A stretch of DNA of 64,000 nucleotides from Alkalicoccus daliensis (GTDB lineage Bacteria; Bacillota; Bacilli; Bacillales; Salisediminibacteriaceae). Of this stretch, positions 17,749-27,033 are shown piece by piece. The translations under genes and the position numbers were made by a program. Numbering within the stretch: position 1 is the first letter of the stretch; each line of letters starts with the position of its first letter. The stretch is from contig NZ_FNIL01000003.1 in NCBI RefSeq assembly GCF_900103955.1, positions 248,001 to 312,000 on the forward strand, written 5' to 3'. The notes below the pieces were generated by a model. The model saw only the letters and a program-made list of their open reading frames with translations. It did not search any database and had not been told where the DNA came from.

Positions 17749-19368
17749 TTACTTAATGTGATAAATATTGCGGTATTTTGAAGGCAGTTCTCCAGTATAC
17801 TGATGAAATAATTTACTGAAATACTTCGCATCCTTATAGCCGACATGTTCAGAAATCTCCTGTATTTTCAGGTTAGTCTGGGTAAGAAGCTCCTTCGCTT
17901 TTTCTATTCTTACTCTTGTCACGTAATCTAATACTGTTTCACCTGTCTGTTTTTTAAAAACCTCACAAAAATAAGTCGGGTTCATATAGACTTCTTCTGC
18001 TATTTTAGAAATCGTAATACTGTCAGCAATATTCTGCTGTATCCAGTATTTCGCTTTATCAATTTGATTTAAATGAAAGTCCACGCTTTGTTTTTCGTTG
18101 ATAACATCCTTTGTCCAGGAAATAATATCTGATTTCAGCTGTTCAAAATCTGAAGTATTTTTTAACTTCAGGAAGATAGGATAAAGAAATTCATACCCGC
18201 GGTTATCATCTTTAAACAGATAGACAATCACACGAAAAAGGTAGAACCTGATTGATTTTTGCACTGCTTCCGGCGAGGCCAGCTTTTTAAGTTCATTAAA
18301 TAAAATATTCAGTTTCTTTTCTACAGTTTCCAGCTCTAATTTTTCTATCGATACTACTATTTTCTGAATTTCTAAATATATATTTTTGGAAGTATCGTTT
18401 TTTGATTCGTTATGAATTTCAGTTAACAGGGCTGGATGATAAATACGGTTGCTGCCGCGTATGATCCGAAGCTGCATAAGAGATAAGATTTTTTCACGCA
18501 TACTTGGCAGTAAAGCCAGCTCATTAAAATAATGTTCAAAGGCGATAGAAAAAGTCAGCGGTGTATAAGACTGAAGATTTCTCTGCAGAACCTCTGCAAA
18601 GCCGGCAGTGAGGTCAAACTGATCTTTCTCTTCTTCTGGAAACCAAAGGAGAAACCAATAGCTGGATTTTTCTCCCCTCCACCACCAGCAATTTTTATGT
18701 TTTTCATTTGAAAATTGCTGGGAAGTTTCTCCGATAATATTTTCTATCGCAAATATCCATGTTTTCCAATCGCTGTCTGTGAATATATTTTTATTGAATG
18801 ATAAATTATCAACACTGGCATTGAGTAAAACAAATTTGCCGGCGGGAAATAATTCTGTCCACTCCAAGTCAGCTGTCTCCATTTCACTTTTTAACATCAT
18901 TTCATTTAACAGCTGCACCTGCTTTGTGTAAGTTAAGTCTTTAGTTTCCTGAGCATTCTGTGCACTTTGCTGGTTCGTTTTTCTGCTTGCAGAAACTTTT
19001 TCCCTGATAATGTGAAACCGTGTTTCCAGCTTTTTTCGGTTAATCGGCTTTAATATATAATCTGAAGCTCCTTCCCGCAGTGCTTCCTGTACTATTTCAA
19101 AATCTTCATAGCCGCTGATGATGACGGAAAAGACAGAATGCGTCTGATTCAGCTTTTTAATTAATTCCACCCCGCCGACATTCGGCATTTTTACGTCTGT
19201 GACTAATACGTCCAATTCAAGAGGTTGATCTTCCATTGCTTCTAGTAACAGTGCTCCGTCAGAAAAGGTGCCTATCACTTCCCATCCTTGAAATCCTGAT
19301 ATCAGCCGTTCAATCCCTCTTCTTATTCTTGCTTCATCTTCACATATTACCGCCCTGATTTTGTCCAC
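17749..19368 (-). CDS. Response regulator, YesN/AraC type
   Basis: 539 residues. N-terminal receiver domain (ICEDEARIRRGIERLI; phospho-acceptor Asp in VTDVKMPNVGG, ~57; Lys in YILKPINRKKL) and C-terminal AraC HTH pair (ISKIAEEVYMNPTYFCEVFKKQTGETVLDYV, split by two helices; IQEISEHVGYKDAKYFSKLFHQYTG). The middle ~270 residues are a helical linker. Starts with GTG nine bases after GGGGGG. The frame overlaps the kinase gene by 29 bases. Likely activates the adjacent sugar ABC operon when phosphorylated. Confidence 0.9.
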   Translation of the reverse strand: MDKIRAVICEDEARIRRGIERLISGFQGWEVIGTFSDGALLLEAMEDQPLELDVLVTDVKMPNVGGVELIKKLNQTHSVFSVIISGYEDFEIVQEALREGASDYILKPINRKKLETRFHIIREKVSASRKTNQQSAQNAQETKDLTYTKQVQLLNEMMLKSEMETADLEWTELFPAGKFVLLNASVDNLSFNKNIFTDSDWKTWIFAIENIIGETSQQFSNEKHKNCWWWRGEKSSYWFLLWFPEEEKDQFDLTAGFAEVLQRNLQSYTPLTFSIAFEHYFNELALLPSMREKILSLMQLRIIRGSNRIYHPALLTEIHNESKNDTSKNIYLEIQKIVVSIEKLELETVEKKLNILFNELKKLASPEAVQKSIRFYLFRVIVYLFKDDNRGYEFLYPIFLKLKNTSDFEQLKSDIISWTKDVINEKQSVDFHLNQIDKAKYWIQQNIADSITISKIAEEVYMNPTYFCEVFKKQTGETVLDYVTRVRIEKAKELLTQTNLKIQEISEHVGYKDAKYFSKLFHQYTGELPSKYRNIYHIK

Positions 19369-21187
19369 GCCTTAAGTCCCCCCTGTATTCTTTATATATC
19401 TTAGGAATCCTTAATGTTACCGTGGTTCCTGAACCGCGTTCGCTCCAGATGGAAATTCCATAATCCTCTCCATACAGCATTACTAATCTGCCATGCACAT
19501 TTACAAGCCCAAATTTTTCATCTTTCTTCATCATCGGATTATCATTTAACGTTTGTTTAAGACTGTTTAAATCCTCGCTGGAGAGCCCTGTACCGTTATC
19601 GTGAATCGAAAATAAAATATCCTGCTGGGAATTACTCTTGTTTATTTCCTCAGAAATTGAAACTGAGACAGCAGCACATGCTTTGTTTTTAAGCGCATAT
19701 TTTACGGCGTTTTCTACAATTGGCTGTAAAATAAATTTCGGAGTGATGAGTTTTTCAGCATCTATATTTTCTGAAATATGAAACTCCAATTGATCTTCGT
19801 ACCTGAATTTTTGGATCGTTAAATAATCTCTGGCATGCTCCACTTCTTTATCAATAGAAACAACGTCATCTTTGTTATTTAAAGAATAGCGCAGCATTTT
19901 TCCTAATAATGAGATGACTTCGACTGCAGTTTCTTCCTCCTGCTCCTCCACGGCCATCGTCAGCGATTCCAGCGTATTATAAAGAAAGTGCGGATTTATC
20001 TGAGACTGCAGCGCATATAATTCTGCTTCCTGCTGTTTGATCGTCGTAATGTAATTTATCCTTATCAGCTCTCTTAATTTTATTATCATAGAATGAAAAC
20101 TTGTGGTCAGCATTCCTACTTCATCCTGCCGAACAGGAGTATTGAAATCAGTGTCCAGGTCTCCCTCTTCCACCGCTTTCATCGTTACCCGCAGCCGGTG
20201 GATGGGTTTAGTTACAGACCAGGCCAACACAAAAGAAATGGCAATCGTCACTACTGCTAAAGCAATTAATACACCCATAATGATATTACTGACTACATCT
20301 GTCCGGTCCGTGAGATAACTGGACTCAATGCGGTGTACTAAACTCCAGCCTGTATTTTCAGATGTACTGACGCTTAAAAGATAATCCCCTCCAGAAGCAG
20401 GCATTTTAATTGTTCCGTTTTCAATCGGCAGTGCAGTAATCTGGTCGAACCGATTTCCTATTTGCTCTTTATCATTTAAGTGATAAATAATCTGATTGTT
20501 ATCATCCATCATCCAAACATCTGCTCTTGCATCCAAATCTGCAAGGATTTCATCAAAAAAGGCAATATCTACAGCTAACGACATCGTTCCTAAGTTTTTA
20601 CGATTATCGACGTCAATAATTTCTTTCATGACCAGAATAAAAGGAATATCGTCATCAAACGTGATAGGCGTGTGAAAAGAAGGCAGTTTTTTTACTTCAT
20701 TTCTCAAGTCATACTCGTCCCCGTACGGAAGAAAACTTTCGTAGTTTTCTGCTCCATCTACTCCTATTCTTGAACTGCTGAAGACCCGGTCATTCGAATG
20801 GATAAATACAGCTAATATATCAGGGTTAATTCCCTGCAGAAATGTGTTTGATAAATACCTGTTCACTTTAAATTCGTCTCTTAGCAGCAAGGATTGATTC
20901 CGGTATTGATTGTCTGCTAAGACAGCTGAAATATCGGGAGAGCTCGTAATAAGATCCGGCAGCTTTTCGATATCAGCGATCTGCGTATCGATATTCCGGT
21001 TGGCCTGATTTAAAATAGAAGGAATATGCTCGGCTGCCTGCAGCTCTATTGATTTTGCATACTGGGAATGAGCAATCCCTGCCAAAAAAATCAGCGGGAG
21101 CAAAGTTAATAAAACGTAGGTTAAAATAAGCTTCCTTCTGAGACTGTAGTTTTTTACCCGGCGTAATTTTAACTTTTTAAAAATCAT
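19340..21187 (-). CDS. Sensor histidine kinase, YesM/LytS-like
   Basis: 615 residues from this start. One membrane segment near the N-terminus (KLILTYVLLTLLPLIFLAG), a ~250-residue extracellular Cache-like domain, a second membrane segment (IIMGVLIALAVVTIAISFVL), HAMP, then a His_kinase domain with QINPHFLYNTLESL (His phosphorylation site) and HATPase boxes (QPIVENAVKYAL, IHDNGTGL). Upstream it overlaps the lipoprotein gene. The longer start at 21205 is possible. It probably senses sugar through the lipoprotein encoded ahead of it. Confidence 0.9.
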   Translation of the reverse strand: MIFKKLKLRRVKNYSLRRKLILTYVLLTLLPLIFLAGIAHSQYAKSIELQAAEHIPSILNQANRNIDTQIADIEKLPDLITSSPDISAVLADNQYRNQSLLLRDEFKVNRYLSNTFLQGINPDILAVFIHSNDRVFSSSRIGVDGAENYESFLPYGDEYDLRNEVKKLPSFHTPITFDDDIPFILVMKEIIDVDNRKNLGTMSLAVDIAFFDEILADLDARADVWMMDDNNQIIYHLNDKEQIGNRFDQITALPIENGTIKMPASGGDYLLSVSTSENTGWSLVHRIESSYLTDRTDVVSNIIMGVLIALAVVTIAISFVLAWSVTKPIHRLRVTMKAVEEGDLDTDFNTPVRQDEVGMLTTSFHSMIIKLRELIRINYITTIKQQEAELYALQSQINPHFLYNTLESLTMAVEEQEEETAVEVISLLGKMLRYSLNNKDDVVSIDKEVEHARDYLTIQKFRYEDQLEFHISENIDAEKLITPKFILQPIVENAVKYALKNKACAAVSVSISEEINKSNSQQDILFSIHDNGTGLSSEDLNSLKQTLNDNPMMKKDEKFGLVNVHGRLVMLYGEDYGISIWSERGSGTTVTLRIPKIYKEYRGDLRRGQNQGGNM

Positions 21188-22220
21188 AATAATCCACATT
21201 CTCATCTGTAAAATCTATGGGGTCTCCCATAATTACCGTATCACCATTCCATTTAATTCTGCCGACCCGTTCAATCTCCTGCCCGTCATATGGCTTGTTT
21301 CCTTCAAGCAGCTGTTTAGAAAGGCTCACCGTCAGATAGCCTAATTTTTTTGGACTCCAAAGTGTAACCATCTGTGCTGCTCCCTCTTTCAAGTAGGAAT
21401 TCATTAAATCTGGCGTTGATAATCCCACGACAGAAATATCCCCACTTTTTCCTGCTTCTGCAACTGCCTGTGCGGCTGCCGGAGGACCTACGGAAGAGGC
21501 ACCGACGATGCCAATTAAATCCTCATGGTTTTCAATTAACTCCTGCGCTGATTTATAAGCTTTCTGCGGGTCATCATCTGTAACTGCAACTTCCACTAAA
21601 TTCAAATCCGGATAAAAGATTTTCTGCTGATATTCCATCCAGTACAGCCATTTATTAATATTAGGAGCTTCCAGCGTACCGATCATGACAGCAAAATCTC
21701 CTGATTCATCCACATTCCACGCAAGTGTGTCCATCAAATGCCGGCCCAGCGTCTCGGAATCCACCATGTTTATGAAAAAAGATCTCGAACCTGGAGATAC
21801 ATCCGAGTCCCAGGAGATCACTTCAATACCCTGCGCTTGCGCTTCCAACAAAACTGCAGACAATTCCGCTGGATCATTTGCCGAAACAGCGATCAGATCA
21901 ACCTCCTGCGTAATTAGTTCTTCAATAATTTCTACCTGCCCCTCACTGTCTGCCGTCGCAGGTCCTCTAAATATCAACTCAATATCCAAATCTTCCGCTG
22001 CTTCCCGTGCCCCATCTTCCACAGCATTAAAATAACTGATATTATCCACTTTGGAAACGAGCGCAATCGTATATTGATCCTCGCTGCTGTTGACCTCCTG
22101 TTCTTTTTCTACTGTGTTATGCGTATATAAAATTTCGTAGTTCTCTTCTGCGCTAGTGAAATTACTGCATCCTGCCAACATCCCTGTGAATACAAATAGC
22201 ATTCCTAATTTCACTTTCAT
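21177..22220 (-). CDS. Sugar-binding lipoprotein of the sensory module
   Basis: 347 residues, signal peptide and lipobox MLAGCS (Cys ~18), followed by a type-I periplasmic-binding fold (YTIALVSKVDNISYFNAVEDG, LIAVSANDPAEL, IGIVGASSVGPPAAAQAV). Unlike the transport-binding protein, its gene leads a kinase and a response-regulator gene in an overlapping operon, so it is best read as the sugar receptor of the kinase, like XylFII-type systems in clostridia. GGGGGG lies before the ATG. A cre-like site is 17 bases upstream. Confidence 0.88.
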   Translation of the reverse strand: MKVKLGMLFVFTGMLAGCSNFTSAEENYEILYTHNTVEKEQEVNSSEDQYTIALVSKVDNISYFNAVEDGAREAAEDLDIELIFRGPATADSEGQVEIIEELITQEVDLIAVSANDPAELSAVLLEAQAQGIEVISWDSDVSPGSRSFFINMVDSETLGRHLMDTLAWNVDESGDFAVMIGTLEAPNINKWLYWMEYQQKIFYPDLNLVEVAVTDDDPQKAYKSAQELIENHEDLIGIVGASSVGPPAAAQAVAEAGKSGDISVVGLSTPDLMNSYLKEGAAQMVTLWSPKKLGYLTVSLSKQLLEGNKPYDGQEIERVGRIKWNGDTVIMGDPIDFTDENVDYYDF

Positions 22221-22236
22221 CCCCCCGATGAATGTA

Positions 22237-22250
22237 GTAAAACGCTTTCA
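22237..22250. promoter_or_regulatory. cre-like site before the sensory operon
   Basis: GTAAAACGCTTTCA matches the CcpA consensus at 12 of 14 positions. Being close to the start codon, it could act as a roadblock to transcription or sit on the promoter. Confidence 0.55.
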
Positions 22251-22381
22251 AAATTCATTTATTCAGAATCTGTAAATAAAACAATTGTAGCATTGTTTCA
22301 GTGAAAGATAGAATATTTTTTTGAAAAACCAAATTTCATAAAAGATGGAATTGATTCACTTAGTAACAAAAATCCAAAAGA

Positions 22382-22416
22382 AAAGACGCTAAATCTTTTC
22401 AACAGATCAGCGCCTT
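22382..22416 (-). terminator. Terminator of the TPR-protein gene
   Basis: On the minus strand AAGGCGCTGATC...GATTTAGCGTCTTTT forms an imperfect stem with a T-rich tail (TCTTTTCTTTTGG). Confidence 0.6.
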
Positions 22417-22520
22417 CTAAATAAATATTTGTTTTAATAATTTCTTTTACGATTAGTATTCTTTTCTGTCCCCTGCAGGAATAACTTTCTGTTACCAAAC
22501 AGCAGAACGTAAGAAATATA

Positions 22521-23576
22521 TCAGTCCAGCTCATCCTCCACCCGTTCCATAATGATATACGGATACTCCTCATTATAATAATATGCAGTTCGGGAGGTAG
22601 CGTCGGGATTTCTTCGGGATCTGTCGTTTTCCAATATATGTGACAGCCCATAATCATCCAAAGCTACTCTTAAACGCCTGATCCTCTGCGAATAGGTATC
22701 GCTTTGAATATCTGAGCTTGAAAAATGATCGATCACTTCCTCTAAAATAAGCGAATTCTCTTTGGAGCTTTTCATGAGGAAGTCCTTCAGCATTCTTGCA
22801 TAATTCGCATTCAGTGTTCTTTTTTTCTGATTAAATGCAACCGAACATTCTCCATCCGAGAAATAAATAATAATGACATTCTCCGGATTATTATCAAAGG
22901 TGTCATCGCAGTCTTCCCGGGAGCAGAAGGTTTTCTCTTCCTTCGTATGTTTTACAAACCCATGTCTGTGTAAATACGCTTCGTTTTCCTGAATAATATG
23001 GAAAAAGGGAGACTTCTCATACTGCTCCAGTGTTTCTCCGGATGGCTCCATCTGTTCCAGCCTGTCACTCGTTTCTTTTGCAATAAACAGGCTGCTGTTC
23101 ACAAGATACAGATTCGCGTGATAGAGCTGCTGGCCGTTCAGCTGCCAGTCTTCCACCTTTGGACTGCGCTGTGCATCGATTGCCTGCTGAAAATAATTCG
23201 CTGCCGTGCTGTATTCCTTTTCCGCATAAGCAAGAAACCCAAGTCTGTATAAAGCAATCGGATTCATGTTATCAAGTTTCAATACTCGTTCCAGGGTATT
23301 TTTCGCCTGATAGGGATCTTTCACATGTCCCATCTTTAAGTATGTTCCATATTTGATAAGTATTGGGAGCAGCTTTTTATTTTTAATGAACTCATACTCA
23401 CTTATATCGGCAGGCTCTCTAGATTTTCCTGCTTTGACACGGGTGAGCCTGTGCATCTGCTCATATATCCCAAGAAGCTTAGAGAAGGTGCCATCGGCTG
23501 TCGCAGTGTCTCTGTTTTCTAATATTTCTTCCTCTAACATGTACAGTTCGTCTAATTTCTTCACTTGGCTTCTCAA
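22521..23576 (-). CDS. TPR protein with possible C-terminal winged-helix domain
   Basis: 351 residues, starting with TTG six bases after GGAGG. Residues ~80-150 contain TPR repeats (NTLERVLKLDNMNPIALYRLG, shown in part; FLAYAEKEYSTAANYFQQAI). The last ~120 residues (VIIIYFSDGECSVAF, YARMLKDFLMKSSKEN, YSQRIRRLRVALDDYGL) look like an OmpR-type winged helix as in SARP/BTAD regulators, but in reversed order with TPR first. A Cys pair (CSREDC) sits between. Not recognised as a named family; a signalling or regulatory role is inference. Confidence 0.6.
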   Translation of the reverse strand: MRSQVKKLDELYMLEEEILENRDTATADGTFSKLLGIYEQMHRLTRVKAGKSREPADISEYEFIKNKKLLPILIKYGTYLKMGHVKDPYQAKNTLERVLKLDNMNPIALYRLGFLAYAEKEYSTAANYFQQAIDAQRSPKVEDWQLNGQQLYHANLYLVNSSLFIAKETSDRLEQMEPSGETLEQYEKSPFFHIIQENEAYLHRHGFVKHTKEEKTFCSREDCDDTFDNNPENVIIIYFSDGECSVAFNQKKRTLNANYARMLKDFLMKSSKENSLILEEVIDHFSSSDIQSDTYSQRIRRLRVALDDYGLSHILENDRSRRNPDATSRTAYYYNEEYPYIIMERVEDELD

Positions 23577-23637
23577 TTTCGTCCTCCTGGAAATTTAGTA
23601 TACAGCTGTCTATAATTTCTCACATGGAAACTACGCT

Positions 23638-24402
23638 CTATTCGTTTTGTTTAAAATAATAAATCCAGCCTTCTTCCGCTGCTAATTCCTTCTGATCAGC
23701 CGGCGGTTCCTGCAGCTTCGGCAGAAGTTTCCCATCCGTGCCGAATGCAATTGCATAGACAGCACAGATACAGGCATCGTACGCATCTGTGCCCGGAGTG
23801 ACCTCTTTCGGAAAGAACTTTCTTAAATACTCATGCACCTCTTCAAACCGCTTTTCTTTCACTAAAGCAGGATACACTTCGATAATCACTCTGTTGTCTT
23901 CCGGCTCTGCTCCCTCAAACGGATATGTTTTAAATCCGTGCTCCTCCTGCCAGAGTTTCGTGTGGATCATCGCTCCTGTGGCGTTATTTCCGATCCGGTC
24001 ATATACAGCAGACAACGGCTTTTTGCCGAATACTTCGTACATTTCCCGGTCGGTATATCTGTAGGCAAGCGGATTATATATTTCTTTTTCCGGCTTCCCC
24101 ATCGGAAGACGTTCTCCTTTAAGCAAGCGGTGAAAGGCAGAAGGATATCCCAGCGGGGCATCGACTCCGATAACGACTAAGGTGTCTTCTTCTATTTCAT
24201 TTATATGCAGGCCAGGAGCTGCCTGCTGAATGAATTCCTCTAAAGAGAATAAACTGTTCTCCGGCAGTGACAGTTCCGTCGGGGTGCCCAGCCAGGTGAT
24301 TTCATTTGCAGAGAGCTCCCACCGGCATACTGCGGCTCCATGGTTGCTCCCCATCCAGCCGCCTGCGTCCCAGCCGATTCCGATGACGTTTTTGAATTGC
24401 AT
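23638..24402 (-). CDS. DUF429-family predicted nuclease
   Basis: 254 residues. The RNase H-like DUF429 pattern is present: IGWDAGGWMG (first Asp), VVIGVDAPLGYP (second Asp), and TDAYDACICAVYAIAFG (Asp pair) near the C-terminus. Members are predicted nucleases of unknown target. Start chosen at ATG ten bases after AAAGGAG; a TTG three codons earlier is too close to that site. Stand-alone gene. Confidence 0.8.
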   Translation of the reverse strand: MQFKNVIGIGWDAGGWMGSNHGAAVCRWELSANEITWLGTPTELSLPENSLFSLEEFIQQAAPGLHINEIEEDTLVVIGVDAPLGYPSAFHRLLKGERLPMGKPEKEIYNPLAYRYTDREMYEVFGKKPLSAVYDRIGNNATGAMIHTKLWQEEHGFKTYPFEGAEPEDNRVIIEVYPALVKEKRFEEVHEYLRKFFPKEVTPGTDAYDACICAVYAIAFGTDGKLLPKLQEPPADQKELAAEEGWIYYFKQNE

Positions 24403-24496
24403 GCGCTTCAAACTCCTTTGGACTCTGTTAAAATTTATTATACTATTGAACGCTGATGAATAGCTGATTTAATTGGCATAGTTTTTCTATATAAAA

Positions 24497-24534
24497 TAAG
24501 GAGATATCCCACAATGCTGTGAGACATCTCCTTA
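24497..24534 (-). terminator. Terminator of csbD
   Basis: Stem AAGGAGAT.../ATCTCCTT with an inner CCCACA-ATGC-TGTGAG hairpin and a T-rich tail on the minus strand. Confidence 0.8.
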
Positions 24535-24563
24535 AGCACAAGCTAAGTATAGTTAAAATCATT

Positions 24564-24737
24564 TTAAAGGTTTTCTTTCACATCCCCTGTTTTTTCTCTC
24601 GCTTTTCCTTTCACTTTATCTGACTTACCTTCCCGCTTCATCTTGTCATTCTTCGTTATTTCTCCTGTCTTTTCCTTCGCCACACCTTTTGCCATTCCAC
24701 CTGCGCCTTTTGCTTTATCTGCTTTTCCATCCGCCAT
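24564..24737 (-). CDS. csbD: CsbD-like general stress protein
   Basis: 57 residues, Lys/Gly/Glu-rich, with the CsbD repeat KADKAKGAGG, KREGKSDKVKGKAREKTGD. Such proteins are hydrophilic stress proteins controlled by sigma-B in Bacillus; their molecular role is unclear. The ATG at 24737 lies seven bases behind GAAGGG, so the 22 codons before it in the open frame are not used. Ends at a strong terminator. Confidence 0.88.
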   Translation of the reverse strand: MADGKADKAKGAGGMAKGVAKEKTGEITKNDKMKREGKSDKVKGKAREKTGDVKENL

Positions 24738-24782
24738 AAAAAACCCTTCTTTCCAGTTTGAATTTTGTGTCTTAGCAGGAAA

Positions 24783-24808
24783 CTTCCCGATTTGTGACAA
24801 TAACAAAC
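24783..24808 (-). promoter_or_regulatory. Possible sigma-B promoter of csbD
   Basis: Minus strand GTTTGT, 14 bases, GGGAAG. This resembles the sigma-B pattern GTTTAA-N12-14-GGGTAT and lies ~45 bases before the start codon. Two mismatches keep confidence low. Confidence 0.35.
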
Positions 24809-24935
24809 CCTCCGATTTAGTGAATGGTTTCTCTTACTCACATATCAATATCATGGGGATTCCTCCATTTTTTGTAACTTCCGCTGTTTCTCTTGCGACT
24901 AAAGTGATAAGTAAAGAAAAATGGAGGTTTTTCTT

Positions 24936-25880
24936 ATGAAAAGAAAACATTATGTTCTTTTCCTTCTTCTTGCAGCGGTACTTATTGTACTGGGTGCATG
25001 CATGAATCAGGCTGACAATAATCAGACGGCAGATAACCGAAATACAGAGGAAGCTGTAGATGATGGCGGAGGTCTCATCGAGTCGAATGAAGAGGCAGCG
25101 GATGCCCCGGCGGAAGAAGACGGGGCACAGGAGGATTTTCCGGAAAGCGAGGAAGCACCGACTGCCGATCAGACCGGCCAGATGGTCATTTACAATGGGC
25201 ATATCTCGATCGAAGTGGATAATTACGATGCTATCCAGTCTGCCATTCAAGAGCAGGTCGATAGTATGAGTGGATATGTCGTAGAGTCCAACGTGCAGCA
25301 GGCAGGGGAGAACGAAGAGCGGAGCGGAAGAATCGTTGTCAGGATTCCTCAGGAGCATTTCCATCCGTTTCTTCAGGAACTGGAATCTGCCAGTACGACG
25401 GTGGTGGAACAATCCACAAGCGGAAATGATGTATCAGAAGAATACGTCGATCTGGAATCCCGGCTCCGATCGCAGGAGGTCGTGGAAGAAAGGCTGCTGA
25501 CCTTCCTGGGAGAAGCAGAGTCGACGGAAGATCTGCTTGCGATTTCTCAGGACCTGGAAGAGGTACAGAGTGAAATCGAACGGGTGACCGGACGAATGAA
25601 TTATCTGGAAAACCAGGTGGCGTTTTCTACTGTCACGATCGAGATACAGGAACGAGCGGTGCACGTGGATCAGATGCAGGATCAGGAGTCGCTGCATACC
25701 TTTGAACGTGCGCAGAGCCTGTTTATGAACACCGTGAACTTCCTGCTTACAGCATTATCCCAAGTGGTAGTTTTCCTGATCGGATTATCCCCGGTGATTG
25801 TGCCGCTTGCTGTGATTGCAGGAGCTGTCTACTGGTTTACCCGGCGCCGGAAAAAGAAGGAACAGAAAAGGCAGGAGTAA
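24936..25880 (+). CDS. DUF4349 lipoprotein
   Basis: 314 residues. Signal peptide with lipobox VLGAC (Cys ~21), a long acidic linker (~25-80), the DUF4349 core (QMVIYNGHISIEVDNYDA, GYVVESNVQQAGEN, SGRIVVRIPQEHF), a coiled coil (LLAISQDLEEVQSEIERVTGRM) and one C-terminal membrane helix followed by a basic tail RRRKKKEQK. So it is tethered at both ends. Start set at the ATG after TGGAGG; the earlier ATG overlaps that site. Function of the family is unknown. Confidence 0.85.
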   Translation: MKRKHYVLFLLLAAVLIVLGACMNQADNNQTADNRNTEEAVDDGGGLIESNEEAADAPAEEDGAQEDFPESEEAPTADQTGQMVIYNGHISIEVDNYDAIQSAIQEQVDSMSGYVVESNVQQAGENEERSGRIVVRIPQEHFHPFLQELESASTTVVEQSTSGNDVSEEYVDLESRLRSQEVVEERLLTFLGEAESTEDLLAISQDLEEVQSEIERVTGRMNYLENQVAFSTVTIEIQERAVHVDQMQDQESLHTFERAQSLFMNTVNFLLTALSQVVVFLIGLSPVIVPLAVIAGAVYWFTRRRKKKEQKRQE

Positions 25881-25931
25881 GCAGATATACGCAGTATTTG
25901 CAGAGTTGCTTCCCTTCTTTAGTAGCTCGCG

Positions 25932-25965
25932 AAAAAAGCAAAGCTGGTCAACAGCTTTGCTTTTT
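25932..25965 (+). terminator. Terminator after DUF4349 gene
   Basis: AAAAAGCAAAGCTG-GTCAA-CAGCTTTGCTTTTT, a perfect stem with T tail. Confidence 0.85.
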
Positions 25966-26134
25966 AATCCTGATTCACTATTATTTTGAAACTGCTTCAG
26001 AATGAGGGACATTTTCTTGACGGCGATGAGGATTAGCATCGATGACTAGCGGTTCATAGCTTTAAAGAAGGTAAACAGTGTCTTATAATTCGTTTGTGTC
26101 ACCCACGCCTATATGATCGGCTAATTCCAAAATC

Positions 26135-26170
26135 AAAGAGCACTTCACCTTAACTGGCTGGGTGCTCTTT
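26135..26170 (+). terminator. Orphan terminator
   Basis: AAAGAGCAC, an 18-base loop, GTGCTCTTT followed by TTT. No gene is visible just before it, so it may belong to a deleted gene at the left edge of the accessory island. Confidence 0.6.
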
Positions 26171-26247
26171 TTCCATGGAAATATAAGCGTTCTGTTTTAA
26201 ATACAATCCTCAGATCTAATTCGCAAGCAGGTTAATAACAGTCTGGA

Positions 26248-26982
26248 TTAATAGGTTTGAATCCTAAAAACAATTCCCAATCGTTTTGCATTTGTCCAGT
26301 TTTCGAAGTCTTGAAGCGGAATCCACTTAGCGCTTTCTTCCATGTCAATCATCTGATCTGACTCGACCGCATATAAATCCTGTGCGTGCATAGGGTCATT
26401 GACTGTCCATTTTCGATCAAATACATCGTTTGCCATAGCAAGTGCTAATTCCACAATCGCCATGCTGTTAATACTGATTCCTTCGTTCTCTAATTGAAAA
26501 GGCAATGCCTCTGTCAGCATTAAATTTGCGTTATATAATTCGTCTGCCTTCGCTTCAATAGCTCCCTTGCCGCCTGTAATGACATAGTAATGGAGCCCAT
26601 TGTCTTCGGTGAGTTCTACCAGCTGAATTGTCTGGTTAGCCATAAAGATTCCTGCACTATCTAGAAATTCTCCGGTCATGTTGGTGATGCGAGCGTTTCT
26701 ATCGTAAAAGCTCTTCACAATACTGCTTGCGCAGCCCCCGGATAAGGTATAAATCGTTGGATCCTCGTTGTAACTGTCTTCAAACGCTTCATATCCCAAA
26801 TTATTTCGCAGCGTATTATACATCAAGACCGTGTTCTGTGTTGGCACCATTTGAACAAAAGTTTGTTGTAGATTCTGATTATCTTGAGGCATAAATGTTC
26901 CCATTGGATAGATTCCCCCATAATCTACAATGTTCTGATATTCAGACCTCTCACTTTCAAAAATTTTACTCTCTCTAATCAT
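26248..26982 (-). CDS. Hypothetical protein, 244 aa
   Basis: No family recognised. Soluble, acidic, no signal peptide or membrane helix. A central Gly/Ser stretch reads TLSGGCASSIVKSFYDRN and a later ITGGKGAIEAKADELYNANLML. The C-terminus carries WIPLQDFENWTNAKRLG. GGGGATGAA lies before the ATG. It is the last of three minus-strand genes in the left arm of the accessory island, after a membrane protein with Glu/Ala repeats, but a gap of ~50 bases separates them. Probably expressed; role unknown. Confidence 0.6.
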   Translation of the reverse strand: MIRESKIFESERSEYQNIVDYGGIYPMGTFMPQDNQNLQQTFVQMVPTQNTVLMYNTLRNNLGYEAFEDSYNEDPTIYTLSGGCASSIVKSFYDRNARITNMTGEFLDSAGIFMANQTIQLVELTEDNGLHYYVITGGKGAIEAKADELYNANLMLTEALPFQLENEGISINSMAIVELALAMANDVFDRKWTVNDPMHAQDLYAVESDQMIDMEESAKWIPLQDFENWTNAKRLGIVFRIQTY

Positions 26983-27033
26983 TTCATCCCCTGCTTCCGT
27001 TAGTATTTTAATTTAATTATGTGCAATTTACAT

